Origin: Chitinophagaceae bacterium
GTDB lineage: Bacteria > Bacteroidota > Bacteroidia > Chitinophagales > Chitinophagaceae
Direction: 5' to 3'
NCBI GenBank assembly: GCA_016787065.1
Contig: JAEUVD010000043.1
Location: 1-36,121 of the forward strand
Length of the DNA stretch: 36,121 nucleotides
Shown here: one piece after another, positions 14,892 to 23,382 of the stretch
Position numbering within the stretch: the first letter of the stretch is position 1
How the letters are laid out: each line of letters starts with the position of its first letter
Program-made: the position numbers and the translations under genes
Notes under the pieces: model-generated
Databases searched by the model: none
What the model was told of the DNA's origin: nothing
The model's input: the letters and a program-made list of their open reading frames with translations, nothing else

Positions 14892-16730
14892 CTATTCTAC
14901 GGTAACACTTTTAGCTAAATTTCTTGGTTGATCAACATTACAACCACGAAGTAATGCAATATGATAGGACAGTAATTGAAGCGGCACAATCGAAACTAAG
15001 GGTGATAATAACTCATCTGTCTCCGGAATTTCAATTACATCATCAGCTAATTTTTTAATGGTCGTATCGCCCGGTAAAACAATTGCAATCACCTTACCTT
15101 TTCTTGCTTTAACCTCTTGAATATTGGAAACAATCTTTTCATGCGCGCTCTTGTTAGTAGCAATAAAAACAACCGGCATATTCTCATCAATTAAGGCAAT
15201 AGGACCGTGTTTCATTTCTGCAGCCGGATAACCTTCTGCATGGATATAAGAAATTTCTTTCAGTTTTAACGCCCCTTCCAAAGCAATAGGGAAACTTAAA
15301 CCCCTACCTAAGTACAAGAAGTTTTTTGCCTGATGATACTTAACTGCAATCTCTTTAATCACATTATCTAGCGCTAGCGCTTGTTTTACTTTTTCAGGCA
15401 CTTGCTCCAGTTCAAACAAAATCTGTCGTAAACGACTTTGAGAAATGGTACCTTTCGATTGTGCCAATTGCAAAGCCATAAGCGTTAAGATAGTTACCTG
15501 CACCGAAAAAGCTTTCGTAGAGGCAACACCAATTTCCGGACCGGCATGAGTATATGAACCAGCATGTGATTCACGTGCAATGGAAGAACCAATCACGTTA
15601 CAAATACCATATATTAATGCTTGACGTTCTTTAGCAAACTGAATAGCGGCTAATGTATCTGCGGTTTCACCCGATTGTGAAATCGCTAGTATTACATCCT
15701 TTTCTGTAACTATCGGATTACGATATCTAAATTCCGAAGCGTATTCAACTTCAACCGGAACGCGTGCTAATTCTTCAATTAAATATTCTCCAATTAAACC
15801 ACTATGCCAGGATGTTCCGCAAGCGGTAATGATGATACGTTTAGCATTATTAATTCGATTCGAGAATTCATTGACACCGCCAAGTTTAATCCAACCTTGA
15901 TCGGCATTCATTCTTCCCCGCATACAATCTTGAATAACTTGAGGTTGTTCAAAGATTTCTTTCAACATAAAATGTTCATATCCACCCTTTTCAATTTTCT
16001 CCAAATCCATTTCTAGTTTCTGGATATAAGGTGATTTTGAAATATTGCCTAAGGTTTTTATTTCCAGACCTCCATCTCGATTTAAAATGGCTAACTCTTC
16101 ATCATTCAAATAAACGACGTTATTCGTGTATTCTATAATAGGCGAAGCATCAGAGGCAACATAAAATTCTTCTTTTCCGATACCAATAACTAAAGGACTT
16201 CCTTTACGTGCGGCTATTAGCTTATTAGGTTCCCGCTTATCAATTAAAACGATAGCATAGGCGCCAATCACTTCATTGAGTGCAATACGAACAGCTTCTT
16301 CAATCACACATTTTTCTTCTTGTTGAATATCTTCAATTAAATTCAACATCACTTCCGTGTCGGTATCACTCGTGAAAGAATAACCACGTTGCGAAAGTTC
16401 CTCTTTGATAGCTGCGTAATTTTCAATAATGCCATTATGAATAATAGCTAGGTTACCCGAATTAGAGGTGTGTGGATGTGCATTCCGGTCGCAGGGAACA
16501 CCATGTGTAGCCCATCGGGTATGGCCGATACCCATATTTCCGGAGGTGTTAAGGTTTACAACAAAATCTTCAAGATCTTTTACCTTACCTTCCTTCTTAT
16601 GAACGTTTAAACTTCCATTGAGTAAGGCAACGCCTGCGCTATCGTATCCTCGGTATTCAAGTCGCTTAAGACCTTTAACCAGAATAGGATACGCTTCTTT
16701 TTTACCGATATAAGCTACTATTCCACACAT
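14892..16730 (-). CDS. glmS: Glutamine--fructose-6-phosphate aminotransferase (isomerizing)
   Basis: 612 residues. It makes glucosamine-6-phosphate from fructose-6-phosphate and glutamine, the entry to peptidoglycan and LPS amino sugars. The N-terminal glutaminase begins MCGIVAYIGKK with the Cys2 nucleophile and includes GIGHTRWATHG and HNGIIENY. Two SIS sugar-isomerase domains follow (ACGTSWHSG and ISQSGETADT in the first; LYLGRGLSFPIALEGALKLK in the second), and the protein ends in the conserved DQPRNLAKSVTVE. Length and motifs are complete. It is the last gene of the GT5-like / DUF4270 / glmS operon, 18 bases after DUF4270. No glmS ribozyme-like leader would fit in that gap. Confidence 0.98.
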   Translation of the reverse strand: MCGIVAYIGKKEAYPILVKGLKRLEYRGYDSAGVALLNGSLNVHKKEGKVKDLEDFVVNLNTSGNMGIGHTRWATHGVPCDRNAHPHTSNSGNLAIIHNGIIENYAAIKEELSQRGYSFTSDTDTEVMLNLIEDIQQEEKCVIEEAVRIALNEVIGAYAIVLIDKREPNKLIAARKGSPLVIGIGKEEFYVASDASPIIEYTNNVVYLNDEELAILNRDGGLEIKTLGNISKSPYIQKLEMDLEKIEKGGYEHFMLKEIFEQPQVIQDCMRGRMNADQGWIKLGGVNEFSNRINNAKRIIITACGTSWHSGLIGEYLIEELARVPVEVEYASEFRYRNPIVTEKDVILAISQSGETADTLAAIQFAKERQALIYGICNVIGSSIARESHAGSYTHAGPEIGVASTKAFSVQVTILTLMALQLAQSKGTISQSRLRQILFELEQVPEKVKQALALDNVIKEIAVKYHQAKNFLYLGRGLSFPIALEGALKLKEISYIHAEGYPAAEMKHGPIALIDENMPVVFIATNKSAHEKIVSNIQEVKARKGKVIAIVLPGDTTIKKLADDVIEIPETDELLSPLVSIVPLQLLSYHIALLRGCNVDQPRNLAKSVTVE

Positions 16731-16748
16731 ACTTTTTTGTGGTTAAAA

Positions 16749-18134
16749 TTAATTAATCTTGGTGTAAATTACATTGAGTTTAGGTCGAAGAGAATCCATT
16801 TTTGAGGTACTCCCCTTTAGAATGCTTCCATAGGCGCCAGGATAAACATCACTCAATCCCATTATTTTCAAACGGAAGGTGGTATCTTGGGTAGAAATCA
16901 TGTTTTGAATTGATTCTGACAGATAAATATTATATTGTAAATACTTCTGACCATAAACAGTTACTTCCCTTCTTTTAGCATCTACAAATCCTGCTCCAAG
17001 CGACGTGTACTCATTCAGAATTTTGTCTGTGCCTTGATCAACTCTAAAAACCTGAAATCTTGGAACCATACCATAAACCGATGAATCAATCATGGCATTT
17101 AATGGCAACGCGGAGTACAAGGTAAGAACGGCCCTATTTATCAGTACATTTTCAGATGTTGGCAAATATGGGAACTTAATGATAGTGGCTAAACCAGGAA
17201 GGTTTTGAATATGCAATAAAGAATCACCTGAAGCTGCACCCGAATTCAGGTAATTAACCGCATTAGAACCTGTATATCGTCGTTCGATATGATTGAATCG
17301 GTTACAGTAACTAGGATCGAATGCAAACACATCAATGGTGGTATCGACATCTGTATGGGCTGTATCTTTATAATACCGATAATACACATACATGCGTGCT
17401 CCATAGGTATTGAAATAACCTAAGGTATTTCCTTGACTTGAAATCGATGTTACATAAAAACCACGCCACCAATCCAGAAATTTTTCATAGCTTGATGTTG
17501 CCCCACCGGCGGCTAACAAATCCATTTGTGCTTTTAAGCTATCGGCAAACCAAGATGCCAGTTTAATTCGCATGGTCTTGTTATTGGTATCCTTCCTGAA
17601 TTGATTGAAATTCATGGTGTAAGAACCCATTGGTTTATTTACCTCAAACGAATCGAGTGTATTTTCATATTGCGGACTCGTTTTTGGAAACGATTTTAAA
17701 GAACGGTAAACCAAGAAATATTGATCCGGCCCCGCTATACTATCTCCAAACGTATTGATATAAGGCAATGAAAGCACGATGGAATCGAACATGGGATCAT
17801 ACCCTTTATGGGTATAATTAGAACTTGGTGGAACCAATTCAACGTGCATAGAAGCATGTGTATAACCAAATTCCGGATTACCTGTAATAGTTCCTAAAGC
17901 ATGGTAAAAGGAAGCATTGTTTGAAACACTTACGCTACCTAAGGAACCTCCGGTTAAAATCGAATCTTGAAAAATAGTATTACTAATAAGACTAAAACTA
18001 TCTGCCTGAAAAGTATGTATATTATCAACAACGGGTACTAAATCAGGAGGAAGAATGGTATTTTCTTTACAACTGTTCATAAACAGTATCACTCCACTTA
18101 AGGCGGCAATAAAACCGCTAAAATTTCGAATCAT
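16749..18134 (-). CDS. DUF4270 family lipoprotein
   Basis: 461 residues with a lipoprotein signal: a hydrophobic stretch ending in the lipobox FMNSC, Cys near residue 22. The mature protein begins KENTILPPDLVP, continues with a TFQADSF segment and is beta-rich throughout. Near the middle are SLPYINTFGDS and a long Tyr-rich section, and the end reads RPKLNVIYTKI. These are features of DUF4270, a Bacteroidota-specific family of unknown function, probably at the outer membrane. It starts 4 bases after the GT5-like stop and precedes glmS by 18 bases, so it is cotranscribed with both. This neighbourhood recurs in Flavobacteriia as far as I know. Confidence 0.88.
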   Translation of the reverse strand: MIRNFSGFIAALSGVILFMNSCKENTILPPDLVPVVDNIHTFQADSFSLISNTIFQDSILTGGSLGSVSVSNNASFYHALGTITGNPEFGYTHASMHVELVPPSSNYTHKGYDPMFDSIVLSLPYINTFGDSIAGPDQYFLVYRSLKSFPKTSPQYENTLDSFEVNKPMGSYTMNFNQFRKDTNNKTMRIKLASWFADSLKAQMDLLAAGGATSSYEKFLDWWRGFYVTSISSQGNTLGYFNTYGARMYVYYRYYKDTAHTDVDTTIDVFAFDPSYCNRFNHIERRYTGSNAVNYLNSGAASGDSLLHIQNLPGLATIIKFPYLPTSENVLINRAVLTLYSALPLNAMIDSSVYGMVPRFQVFRVDQGTDKILNEYTSLGAGFVDAKRREVTVYGQKYLQYNIYLSESIQNMISTQDTTFRLKIMGLSDVYPGAYGSILKGSTSKMDSLRPKLNVIYTKIN

Positions 18135-18138
18135 GAAA

Positions 18139-18963
18139 TTATTTGCCGGCCAAATTACTATAGAGTTCCATAATATCTGTTACATCCTCTGAATCAGCGC
18201 TGAACTTTAACATCTTTTTCGAGCGGCTTGGTTTTATCATTGCAGTTACATCTTCTTCTACCACTTCATCGGTAAAAATAGTTGCATCTGCGTTCTTCAC
18301 ACCACCCAAGGTCATATCAAAATGAGCACCGTCTTTATAAATTTCGAGGTCCTTTTCTTTCAATGGCGTACTTGCCAGTACTTGTTTTGAGAAGGTTTCT
18401 CCTAACTTCTCTTTCAGTGTGGCTTTAGTAGCTGAAAAAACTATCTTAGAATTAGAGAACACAGGTTCTTTCTTGTAATAGCTTTTAATATACATAGGTA
18501 TTAAAGCACTCATCCAGCCATGAACATGAATAATGTCGGGTGGCCATCCAAATTTCTTCACTGTTTCCAATGCTCCTTTGCAGAAAAAGATAGTGCGCTC
18601 TGCATTGTCTTCAAAGGCAATACCACTTTCATCATGAAATGTTTGTTTGCGCTTAAACATGTCTTCATTATCCATAAAATACACTTGTAAGCGTGCATTC
18701 GGTAATGAAGCTACTTTAATTATTAAAGGATGGTCTTCCTTGTCAACTTGAATATTGATACCAGATAATCGAACTACCTCATGTAAACGATGTCTTCTTT
18801 CATTAATGGTACCAAATCGAGGCATAATAGCTCGTACTTCATAACCCGTTTCATTGGATTTAACCGCTAAAAGGTTTAAAATCTTGGCAAAATCTGTTTC
18901 TTCGTTGTACGGAGCAAACTCATGTGAAATAAAAAGAACTTTTTTCTTTTGTATATGAGACAT
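18139..18963 (-). CDS. Glycogen/starch-synthase-like protein, N-terminal GT5 domain only
   Basis: 274 residues against about 480 for true GlgA. The protein matches the N-terminal Rossmann half of GT5 glycogen synthases: VLFISHEFAPY near residue 9, MPRFGTINERRHRLHEVVRL, then PDIIHVHGWMSALIPMY. Two things are missing: the KxGG loop that binds ADP-glucose (the sequence here is NEETDFAKIL) and the entire C-terminal donor-binding half. There is no frameshift or broken frame; it ends naturally. It is therefore probably a conserved non-synthase relative, perhaps regulatory. It heads an operon with DUF4270 and glmS and is divergent from panC. Confidence 0.85.
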   Translation of the reverse strand: MSHIQKKKVLFISHEFAPYNEETDFAKILNLLAVKSNETGYEVRAIMPRFGTINERRHRLHEVVRLSGINIQVDKEDHPLIIKVASLPNARLQVYFMDNEDMFKRKQTFHDESGIAFEDNAERTIFFCKGALETVKKFGWPPDIIHVHGWMSALIPMYIKSYYKKEPVFSNSKIVFSATKATLKEKLGETFSKQVLASTPLKEKDLEIYKDGAHFDMTLGGVKNADATIFTDEVVEEDVTAMIKPSRSKKMLKFSADSEDVTDIMELYSNLAGK

Positions 18964-19001
18964 TTACGAATTATTTAAGCTGAATTATAATTATCAGCGT
19001 G

Positions 19002-19034
19002 CGAAGGTACAAAAATATTATGTATTTTTTGCAA
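19002..19034 (-). promoter_or_regulatory. Promoter of the GT5-DUF4270-glmS operon
   Basis: On the minus strand: TTG (19032-19034), a 22-base spacer and TACCTTCG (19002-19009), one mismatch to TAnnTTTG. The start codon is at 18961-18963, leaving a leader of about 35 bases. Confidence 0.55.
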
Positions 19035-19062
19035 CCAATTAGTTACCTCCCCTTTACTTTTG
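19029..19062 (+). promoter_or_regulatory. Promoter of panC
   Basis: TTG at 19029-19031 and a full TACTTTTG at 19055-19062, with a long spacer of 23 bases. Only 7 bases separate the -7 element from the ATG at 19070, so the transcript would be almost leaderless. The -33 region abuts that of the divergent promoter. Confidence 0.55.
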
Positions 19063-19069
19063 GAATTCT

Positions 19070-19903
19070 ATGTATATCTTCAAAACAGCGTCTGATTTAC
19101 AAAACTATCTAACATTCAAAAATCAGAGCATAGGATTTGTTCCAACCATGGGAGCGCTTCACCAAGGACATATTTCCCTAATAAGTGCTTCAAAAATTGA
19201 AAATGAACTTACTGTTTGCAGCATTTTTGTAAACCCAACGCAATTTAATGACCCGTCAGATTTTGAAAAATACCCAATAACTGTTTCTAAAGATATAGAT
19301 ATGCTAACTGCGGCCGGAACTGATGTATTATTTCTCCCTTCAGTAAAAGAAATGTATCCGGAAGAAAAACCATATTCGAAATCCTATCCATTAGGTAAAC
19401 TAGATGAAATTTTAGAAGGTGCCAAACGACCCGGGCATTACAATGGCGTGTGTACCATTGTTGAAAAATTGCTTCATGCGGTACAACCAAATCAACTCTA
19501 CTTAGGCGAAAAAGATTTACAACAATGCTTGATTATCAATAAGTTAGTAGATATACTTAATTTAAAAATAAAAGTAAATATTTGTCCTACATTACGTGAA
19601 CCCGACGGGTTGGCCATGAGTTCAAGGAACACCCGACTAACTCCCGTTTTTCGGGAAAAGGCAGTCCATATATTTAAAGAACTTAGTTCGATTAAGATGC
19701 AATCCAAGGAAGGAAGTTGGAACGAGTTATCCAACCAATCAATAAATAATTTGGAAAAAGTTGGTTTTAAAACGGAGTATCTTGAATTACTAACACTACC
19801 ACAATTGGAATTGGGAGGAGACATTCATCAAACCGCGGAGCAATATATTGTTTATGCCGGTGTATTAGATGGCGTTCGACTCATAGACAATTTGAAATTG
19901 TAA
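19070..19903 (+). CDS. panC: Pantothenate synthetase
   Basis: 277 residues. It joins pantoate and beta-alanine with ATP to form pantothenate, the precursor of CoA. The HIGH-like nucleotide motif lies in VPTMGALHQGHISLI near residues 24-38; FVNPTQFNDPSDFEKYP near residue 57 binds pantoate. YLGEKDLQQ and the KMSKS-like MSSRN follow. Length is normal. In many Bacteroidota panD follows panC, but here secDF comes next after 138 bases with no panD. The gene is divergent from the GT5-like operon. Confidence 0.97.
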   Translation: MYIFKTASDLQNYLTFKNQSIGFVPTMGALHQGHISLISASKIENELTVCSIFVNPTQFNDPSDFEKYPITVSKDIDMLTAAGTDVLFLPSVKEMYPEEKPYSKSYPLGKLDEILEGAKRPGHYNGVCTIVEKLLHAVQPNQLYLGEKDLQQCLIINKLVDILNLKIKVNICPTLREPDGLAMSSRNTRLTPVFREKAVHIFKELSSIKMQSKEGSWNELSNQSINNLEKVGFKTEYLELLTLPQLELGGDIHQTAEQYIVYAGVLDGVRLIDNLKL

Positions 19904-20006
19904 TTCCAAAATCACACTTACCACGTAAAATTTCCTCTCCAATTAGTTCTTCTTTAAAGTGATTTAGAGGGTTTTAAAAAAGAATTCTCTAATTTGAAAT
20001 AGTTTG

Positions 20007-20014
20007 TATCTTCG
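20007..20014 (+). promoter_or_regulatory. Possible -7 element of secDF
   Basis: TATCTTCG, one mismatch to TAnnTTTG, 27 bases before the secDF ATG. A correctly spaced TTG is not seen, so the call rests on the -7 element and the position. Confidence 0.4.
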
Positions 20015-20041
20015 CTCGCTCAAAAAAAACTATACCAAGAA

Positions 20042-23000
20042 ATGCAGTTAAAAGGTCTGATCAGGCTATTCACTATAGCCCTAATTCTAATTTCTCTGTT
20101 CCAGTTGTCTTTCACGTTTTTCGTTCGAAATTTTGAAAAAAAGGAAAAGGCAAAAGTTGAATCTCAGCTACGTAAGGAATTTCCTAATTTGGATGACAAT
20201 GCACGTAATGCTTTATCCGACGATCGTTTACGATTGAGTTTAGATAGCTTAAGTGAAAAGAAAGTAGTGAAGTTAGGATTCACAAATTACACATATCAAG
20301 AAGCAAAGGAACAAGAACTTAATTTAGGTTTAGATCTTCAAGGTGGTATGAATGTAGTTCTTGAAGTAAGTTTAGACGAACTTGTTCGTAACATGAGTAA
20401 CAACCCTGCTGACCCAGGATTACGCAATGCAATTGCTGCTGCAAGTGCTCGTAAAGCAAATAGTCAGGCCGATTTCATTTCCCTTTTTGTGGATGAATAT
20501 GTGAAGGTGAATCCGAATTTGGCTTCCATGTTTGCACAAGCAGGAACAGAAGGTAAAATTAATTTTAACTCCTCCAATGAAGAGGTAGTTCGTGCTTTGA
20601 AGGCAGAAGCTATAGATGCGATTAAACGTACACACAAAGTAATTGAAACCCGTGTAAATCGTTTTGGTGTTGCGAATCCAAATATTAATTTAGATGAGAA
20701 CCAAGGTATTATTTCTGTTGAATTAGCAGGTGTTAATAATCCGGAGCGTATTCGTCGTTTATTGCAAGCCACTGCTAAATTAGAATTTTGGAGAACATAT
20801 CATATTGCCGATATCGCTGAGAGTTTCAAAACTGCGGATGAAAATTTAAAAAATTATTTAGCCGGAACGAAACCAGATGTTATTGATTCATTGAATGGGT
20901 CTAAAGATTCTTTATCTGTTGCAGCAAATGCAAAAGATACTGGCGATAATGTTTCGCTAAGTAATTTATTGAAGAAAGACTCTTCTAAAAAAACAACGGG
21001 TGCAAAAGATACCAGCAAAAAAGGAAAAGAAGCGGAATTAGCACAGTTTGAAAGCGACCATCCTTTGATTTATTTCATGGGTTTCAATATGCCAATTGCC
21101 GATCAAAAAACCGGAAAACCATTCCATCAAAGTATTACCGGAATGATTCGTCGTACGGATACAGCTAAATTAAATTACTACTTAAATCTTCCTGTTGTAA
21201 AAAATTCTTTACCTCGCGATCTTAAGATTTTATTTGGGCCTGTTGGTTCTGAAACCGAAGCGAAAGATATCCTTTATATCTATGCCATTAAAAAGGAAAC
21301 TGGCAAGGATACACCACCATTAGATGGTGAATCGGTTGAAGATACGCGTGCAAACTTTGACCCATTAGGTAAACCTGAAGTTTCAATGGAAATGAAACCG
21401 GATGGTGCCAATAAATGGCGTTTACTTACTAAGAATAACGTTGGTAAGCAAGTTGCCATCGTGTTAGATGATGTAGTTTACTCTGCCCCTAACATTTTAG
21501 GAGAAATTCCGAATGGCCGTACGAGTATTACCGGTGGATTTACCATTGAAGAAGCAACCGATTTAGCCAACGTATTAAAAACCGGTAAGCTAGCTGCTAC
21601 TACTAATATTGTTCAAGAACAAGTGGTTGGACCTACCTTAGGTGAAGCATCTATCAATGGTGGTATGTGGTCGTTTATCATTTCATTTATTGTAATTTTT
21701 GCGTTGATGTTAGTGTATTACAACTCTGCTGGTTGGGTGGCTAATATTGCCTTAATTTTAAACTTATTATTTACCGTTGGTGTTTTGGCGGCATTACATG
21801 CTTCATTAACAGCAGCCGGTATAGCAGGTTTAGTTCTTACCATTGGTATGGCTGTAGATACGAACGTAATCATTTTCGAACGTATTAAGGAAGAATTAAA
21901 ACTTGGTAAAACCCATTCAGATGCAGTCAATGAAGGTTATCGTCGTTCGTTAAGTCCTGTATTAGACGGTCACATTACTGTATTAATGACCGCTATCATT
22001 CTATTCATATTTGGTTTAGGTCCAGTACTTGGCTTTGCAACAACGCAAATTTTAGGTATTCTCTTATCGTTATTCTGTGGAATTCTTGTATCTAGATTGA
22101 TTACAGATTTACGAATGAGTAAAGGAAAACATTTTAATTATTTTACCGGCTTATCTGAAAAATTATTTCAGAAGTTTCATTTCCATTTTATTGAATGGAG
22201 AAAGAAAGCTTATGTTATTTCAATCATCGTGTTGATTGCAGGTATTGCTTCATTATTCAATGGATTTGATTATGGTGTTGAATTTGCGGGTGGTAGAAGC
22301 TACACTGTTCAAATGCCTAAATCAACAAAAACAGAAGAAGTACGTGAAGCACTAAAACCAGTTTTTGAAGAATATCCAATTGTAAAAACTATCGGTACAA
22401 AGAATCAAATCAATATCACTACTTCTTATAAAATTAAAGATCCGAATAAAACTATTGAACAAGAAGTTCAATCTAAATTATATGAAGGATTAAAAGCTGG
22501 TGGATTTATTACCACCAATGATGTAAAAACGTTTAAAGAAAAAGATATTATCTATTCTCAAACAGTATTACCATCAATATCTGATGATTTAAAGAAGGGC
22601 GCATATTGGGCAACATTCTGGTCGCTCTTGTTAATTGCAGTGTACATCTTTATTCGTTTCCGTAAATGGCAATATTCAGTTGGTACCTTAGTGGCCTTGG
22701 TACATGACGTTTTAGTAACTCTTGCGGTGTTCTCTTTCCTTCGTCGTGTTGTTCCATTCTCCTTAGAAATCGATCAGCACTTTATTGCTGCGGTTCTAAC
22801 CGTTATCGGATTCTCCATGAATGATACCGTGATCGTTTTCGATCGTATTCGTGAATATTTCCGTAAACGTCCGGGCGATAGCAAAACCAACATTATTAAT
22901 GCAGCGATTAATGATACTTTAAGTCGTACTATTATGACATCCTTAACGGTGTTCTTAACGTTGTTAATTCTATTCATTTTCGGTGGAGAAGTAACACGTG

Positions 23001-23155
23001 GTTTCGCCTTTGCGATGATGATAGGTGTTATAACCGGTACTTATTCTTCTATCTTTGTGGCTGCACCAATTTTAGTTGATTTGGATAAAAATGATAAATT
23101 AACTCAAGAAGAAGATAAAGATGAGCGTATCAAAGCCCTTAAAGAATTGGCATAA
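20042..23155 (+). CDS. secDF: Fused protein translocase subunit SecDF
   Basis: 1037 residues. SecD and SecF are joined in one chain of about 12 membrane helices that uses the proton gradient to help Sec-dependent export from the periplasmic side. The SecD half has the first helix near the N-terminus, LGLDLQGGMNVVLEV near residue 98, a large periplasmic head, and the helix ending DTNVIIFERIKEE. The SecF half begins near residue 720, with FDYGVEFAGGRSYTVQ near residue 740 and NDTVIVFDRIREYFRK near the end. A Lys/Ser/Thr-rich insert lies in the head domain at about residues 290-335. Fusion is usual in Bacteroidota. An intrinsic terminator follows. Confidence 0.97.
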   Translation: MQLKGLIRLFTIALILISLFQLSFTFFVRNFEKKEKAKVESQLRKEFPNLDDNARNALSDDRLRLSLDSLSEKKVVKLGFTNYTYQEAKEQELNLGLDLQGGMNVVLEVSLDELVRNMSNNPADPGLRNAIAAASARKANSQADFISLFVDEYVKVNPNLASMFAQAGTEGKINFNSSNEEVVRALKAEAIDAIKRTHKVIETRVNRFGVANPNINLDENQGIISVELAGVNNPERIRRLLQATAKLEFWRTYHIADIAESFKTADENLKNYLAGTKPDVIDSLNGSKDSLSVAANAKDTGDNVSLSNLLKKDSSKKTTGAKDTSKKGKEAELAQFESDHPLIYFMGFNMPIADQKTGKPFHQSITGMIRRTDTAKLNYYLNLPVVKNSLPRDLKILFGPVGSETEAKDILYIYAIKKETGKDTPPLDGESVEDTRANFDPLGKPEVSMEMKPDGANKWRLLTKNNVGKQVAIVLDDVVYSAPNILGEIPNGRTSITGGFTIEEATDLANVLKTGKLAATTNIVQEQVVGPTLGEASINGGMWSFIISFIVIFALMLVYYNSAGWVANIALILNLLFTVGVLAALHASLTAAGIAGLVLTIGMAVDTNVIIFERIKEELKLGKTHSDAVNEGYRRSLSPVLDGHITVLMTAIILFIFGLGPVLGFATTQILGILLSLFCGILVSRLITDLRMSKGKHFNYFTGLSEKLFQKFHFHFIEWRKKAYVISIIVLIAGIASLFNGFDYGVEFAGGRSYTVQMPKSTKTEEVREALKPVFEEYPIVKTIGTKNQINITTSYKIKDPNKTIEQEVQSKLYEGLKAGGFITTNDVKTFKEKDIIYSQTVLPSISDDLKKGAYWATFWSLLLIAVYIFIRFRKWQYSVGTLVALVHDVLVTLAVFSFLRRVVPFSLEIDQHFIAAVLTVIGFSMNDTVIVFDRIREYFRKRPGDSKTNIINAAINDTLSRTIMTSLTVFLTLLILFIFGGEVTRGFAFAMMIGVITGTYSSIFVAAPILVDLDKNDKLTQEEDKDERIKALKELA

Positions 23156-23177
23156 ATCGTTCAACTAAATAATATAT

Positions 23178-23205
23178 AAAGGCTTCCTTCGGGAGGCCTT
23201 TTTTT
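23178..23205 (+). terminator. Intrinsic terminator after secDF
   Basis: Arms AAAGGCTTCC (23178-23187) and GGAGGCCTTT (23192-23201), 10 pairs with one T-G wobble, a TTCG loop and a T-run to 23205. Confidence 0.88.
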
Positions 23206-23220
23206 ATGGAAAGGTGCTAG

Positions 23221-23382
23221 ATACCGGTATTCATTCGCAACATACTAATTACAGTTGGATATACTGAAATACCCAAAGCATTCGAAGATTATAAGACTTG
23301 TCTTAAGTTACTTGCAGATTTCCCTCAATCCAATACGATGGAAGGTAATCTGGTTGAATACACTCTTTTTGAAATATACTAA
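23221..23382 (+). pseudogene. Possible gene remnant, open frame without a start codon
   Basis: After an in-frame TAG at 23218-23220 a frame of 53 codons stays open to TAA at 23380-23382. It reads like real protein (VGYTEIPKAFEDYKTCLKLL, then LVEYTLFEIY), but the only ATG is 14 codons from its end. An ATG at 23206 in the same frame is cut by the TAG after four codons. It overlaps the purL stop on the other strand by 2-3 bases. It may be the tail of a decayed gene; I do not recognise the family, and chance is possible. Confidence 0.3.

Noticed and set aside
16731..16748. A glmS ribozyme upstream of glmS
   Set aside because: Only 18 bases separate DUF4270 and glmS, too few for the ribozyme, which is also mainly a Firmicutes feature.
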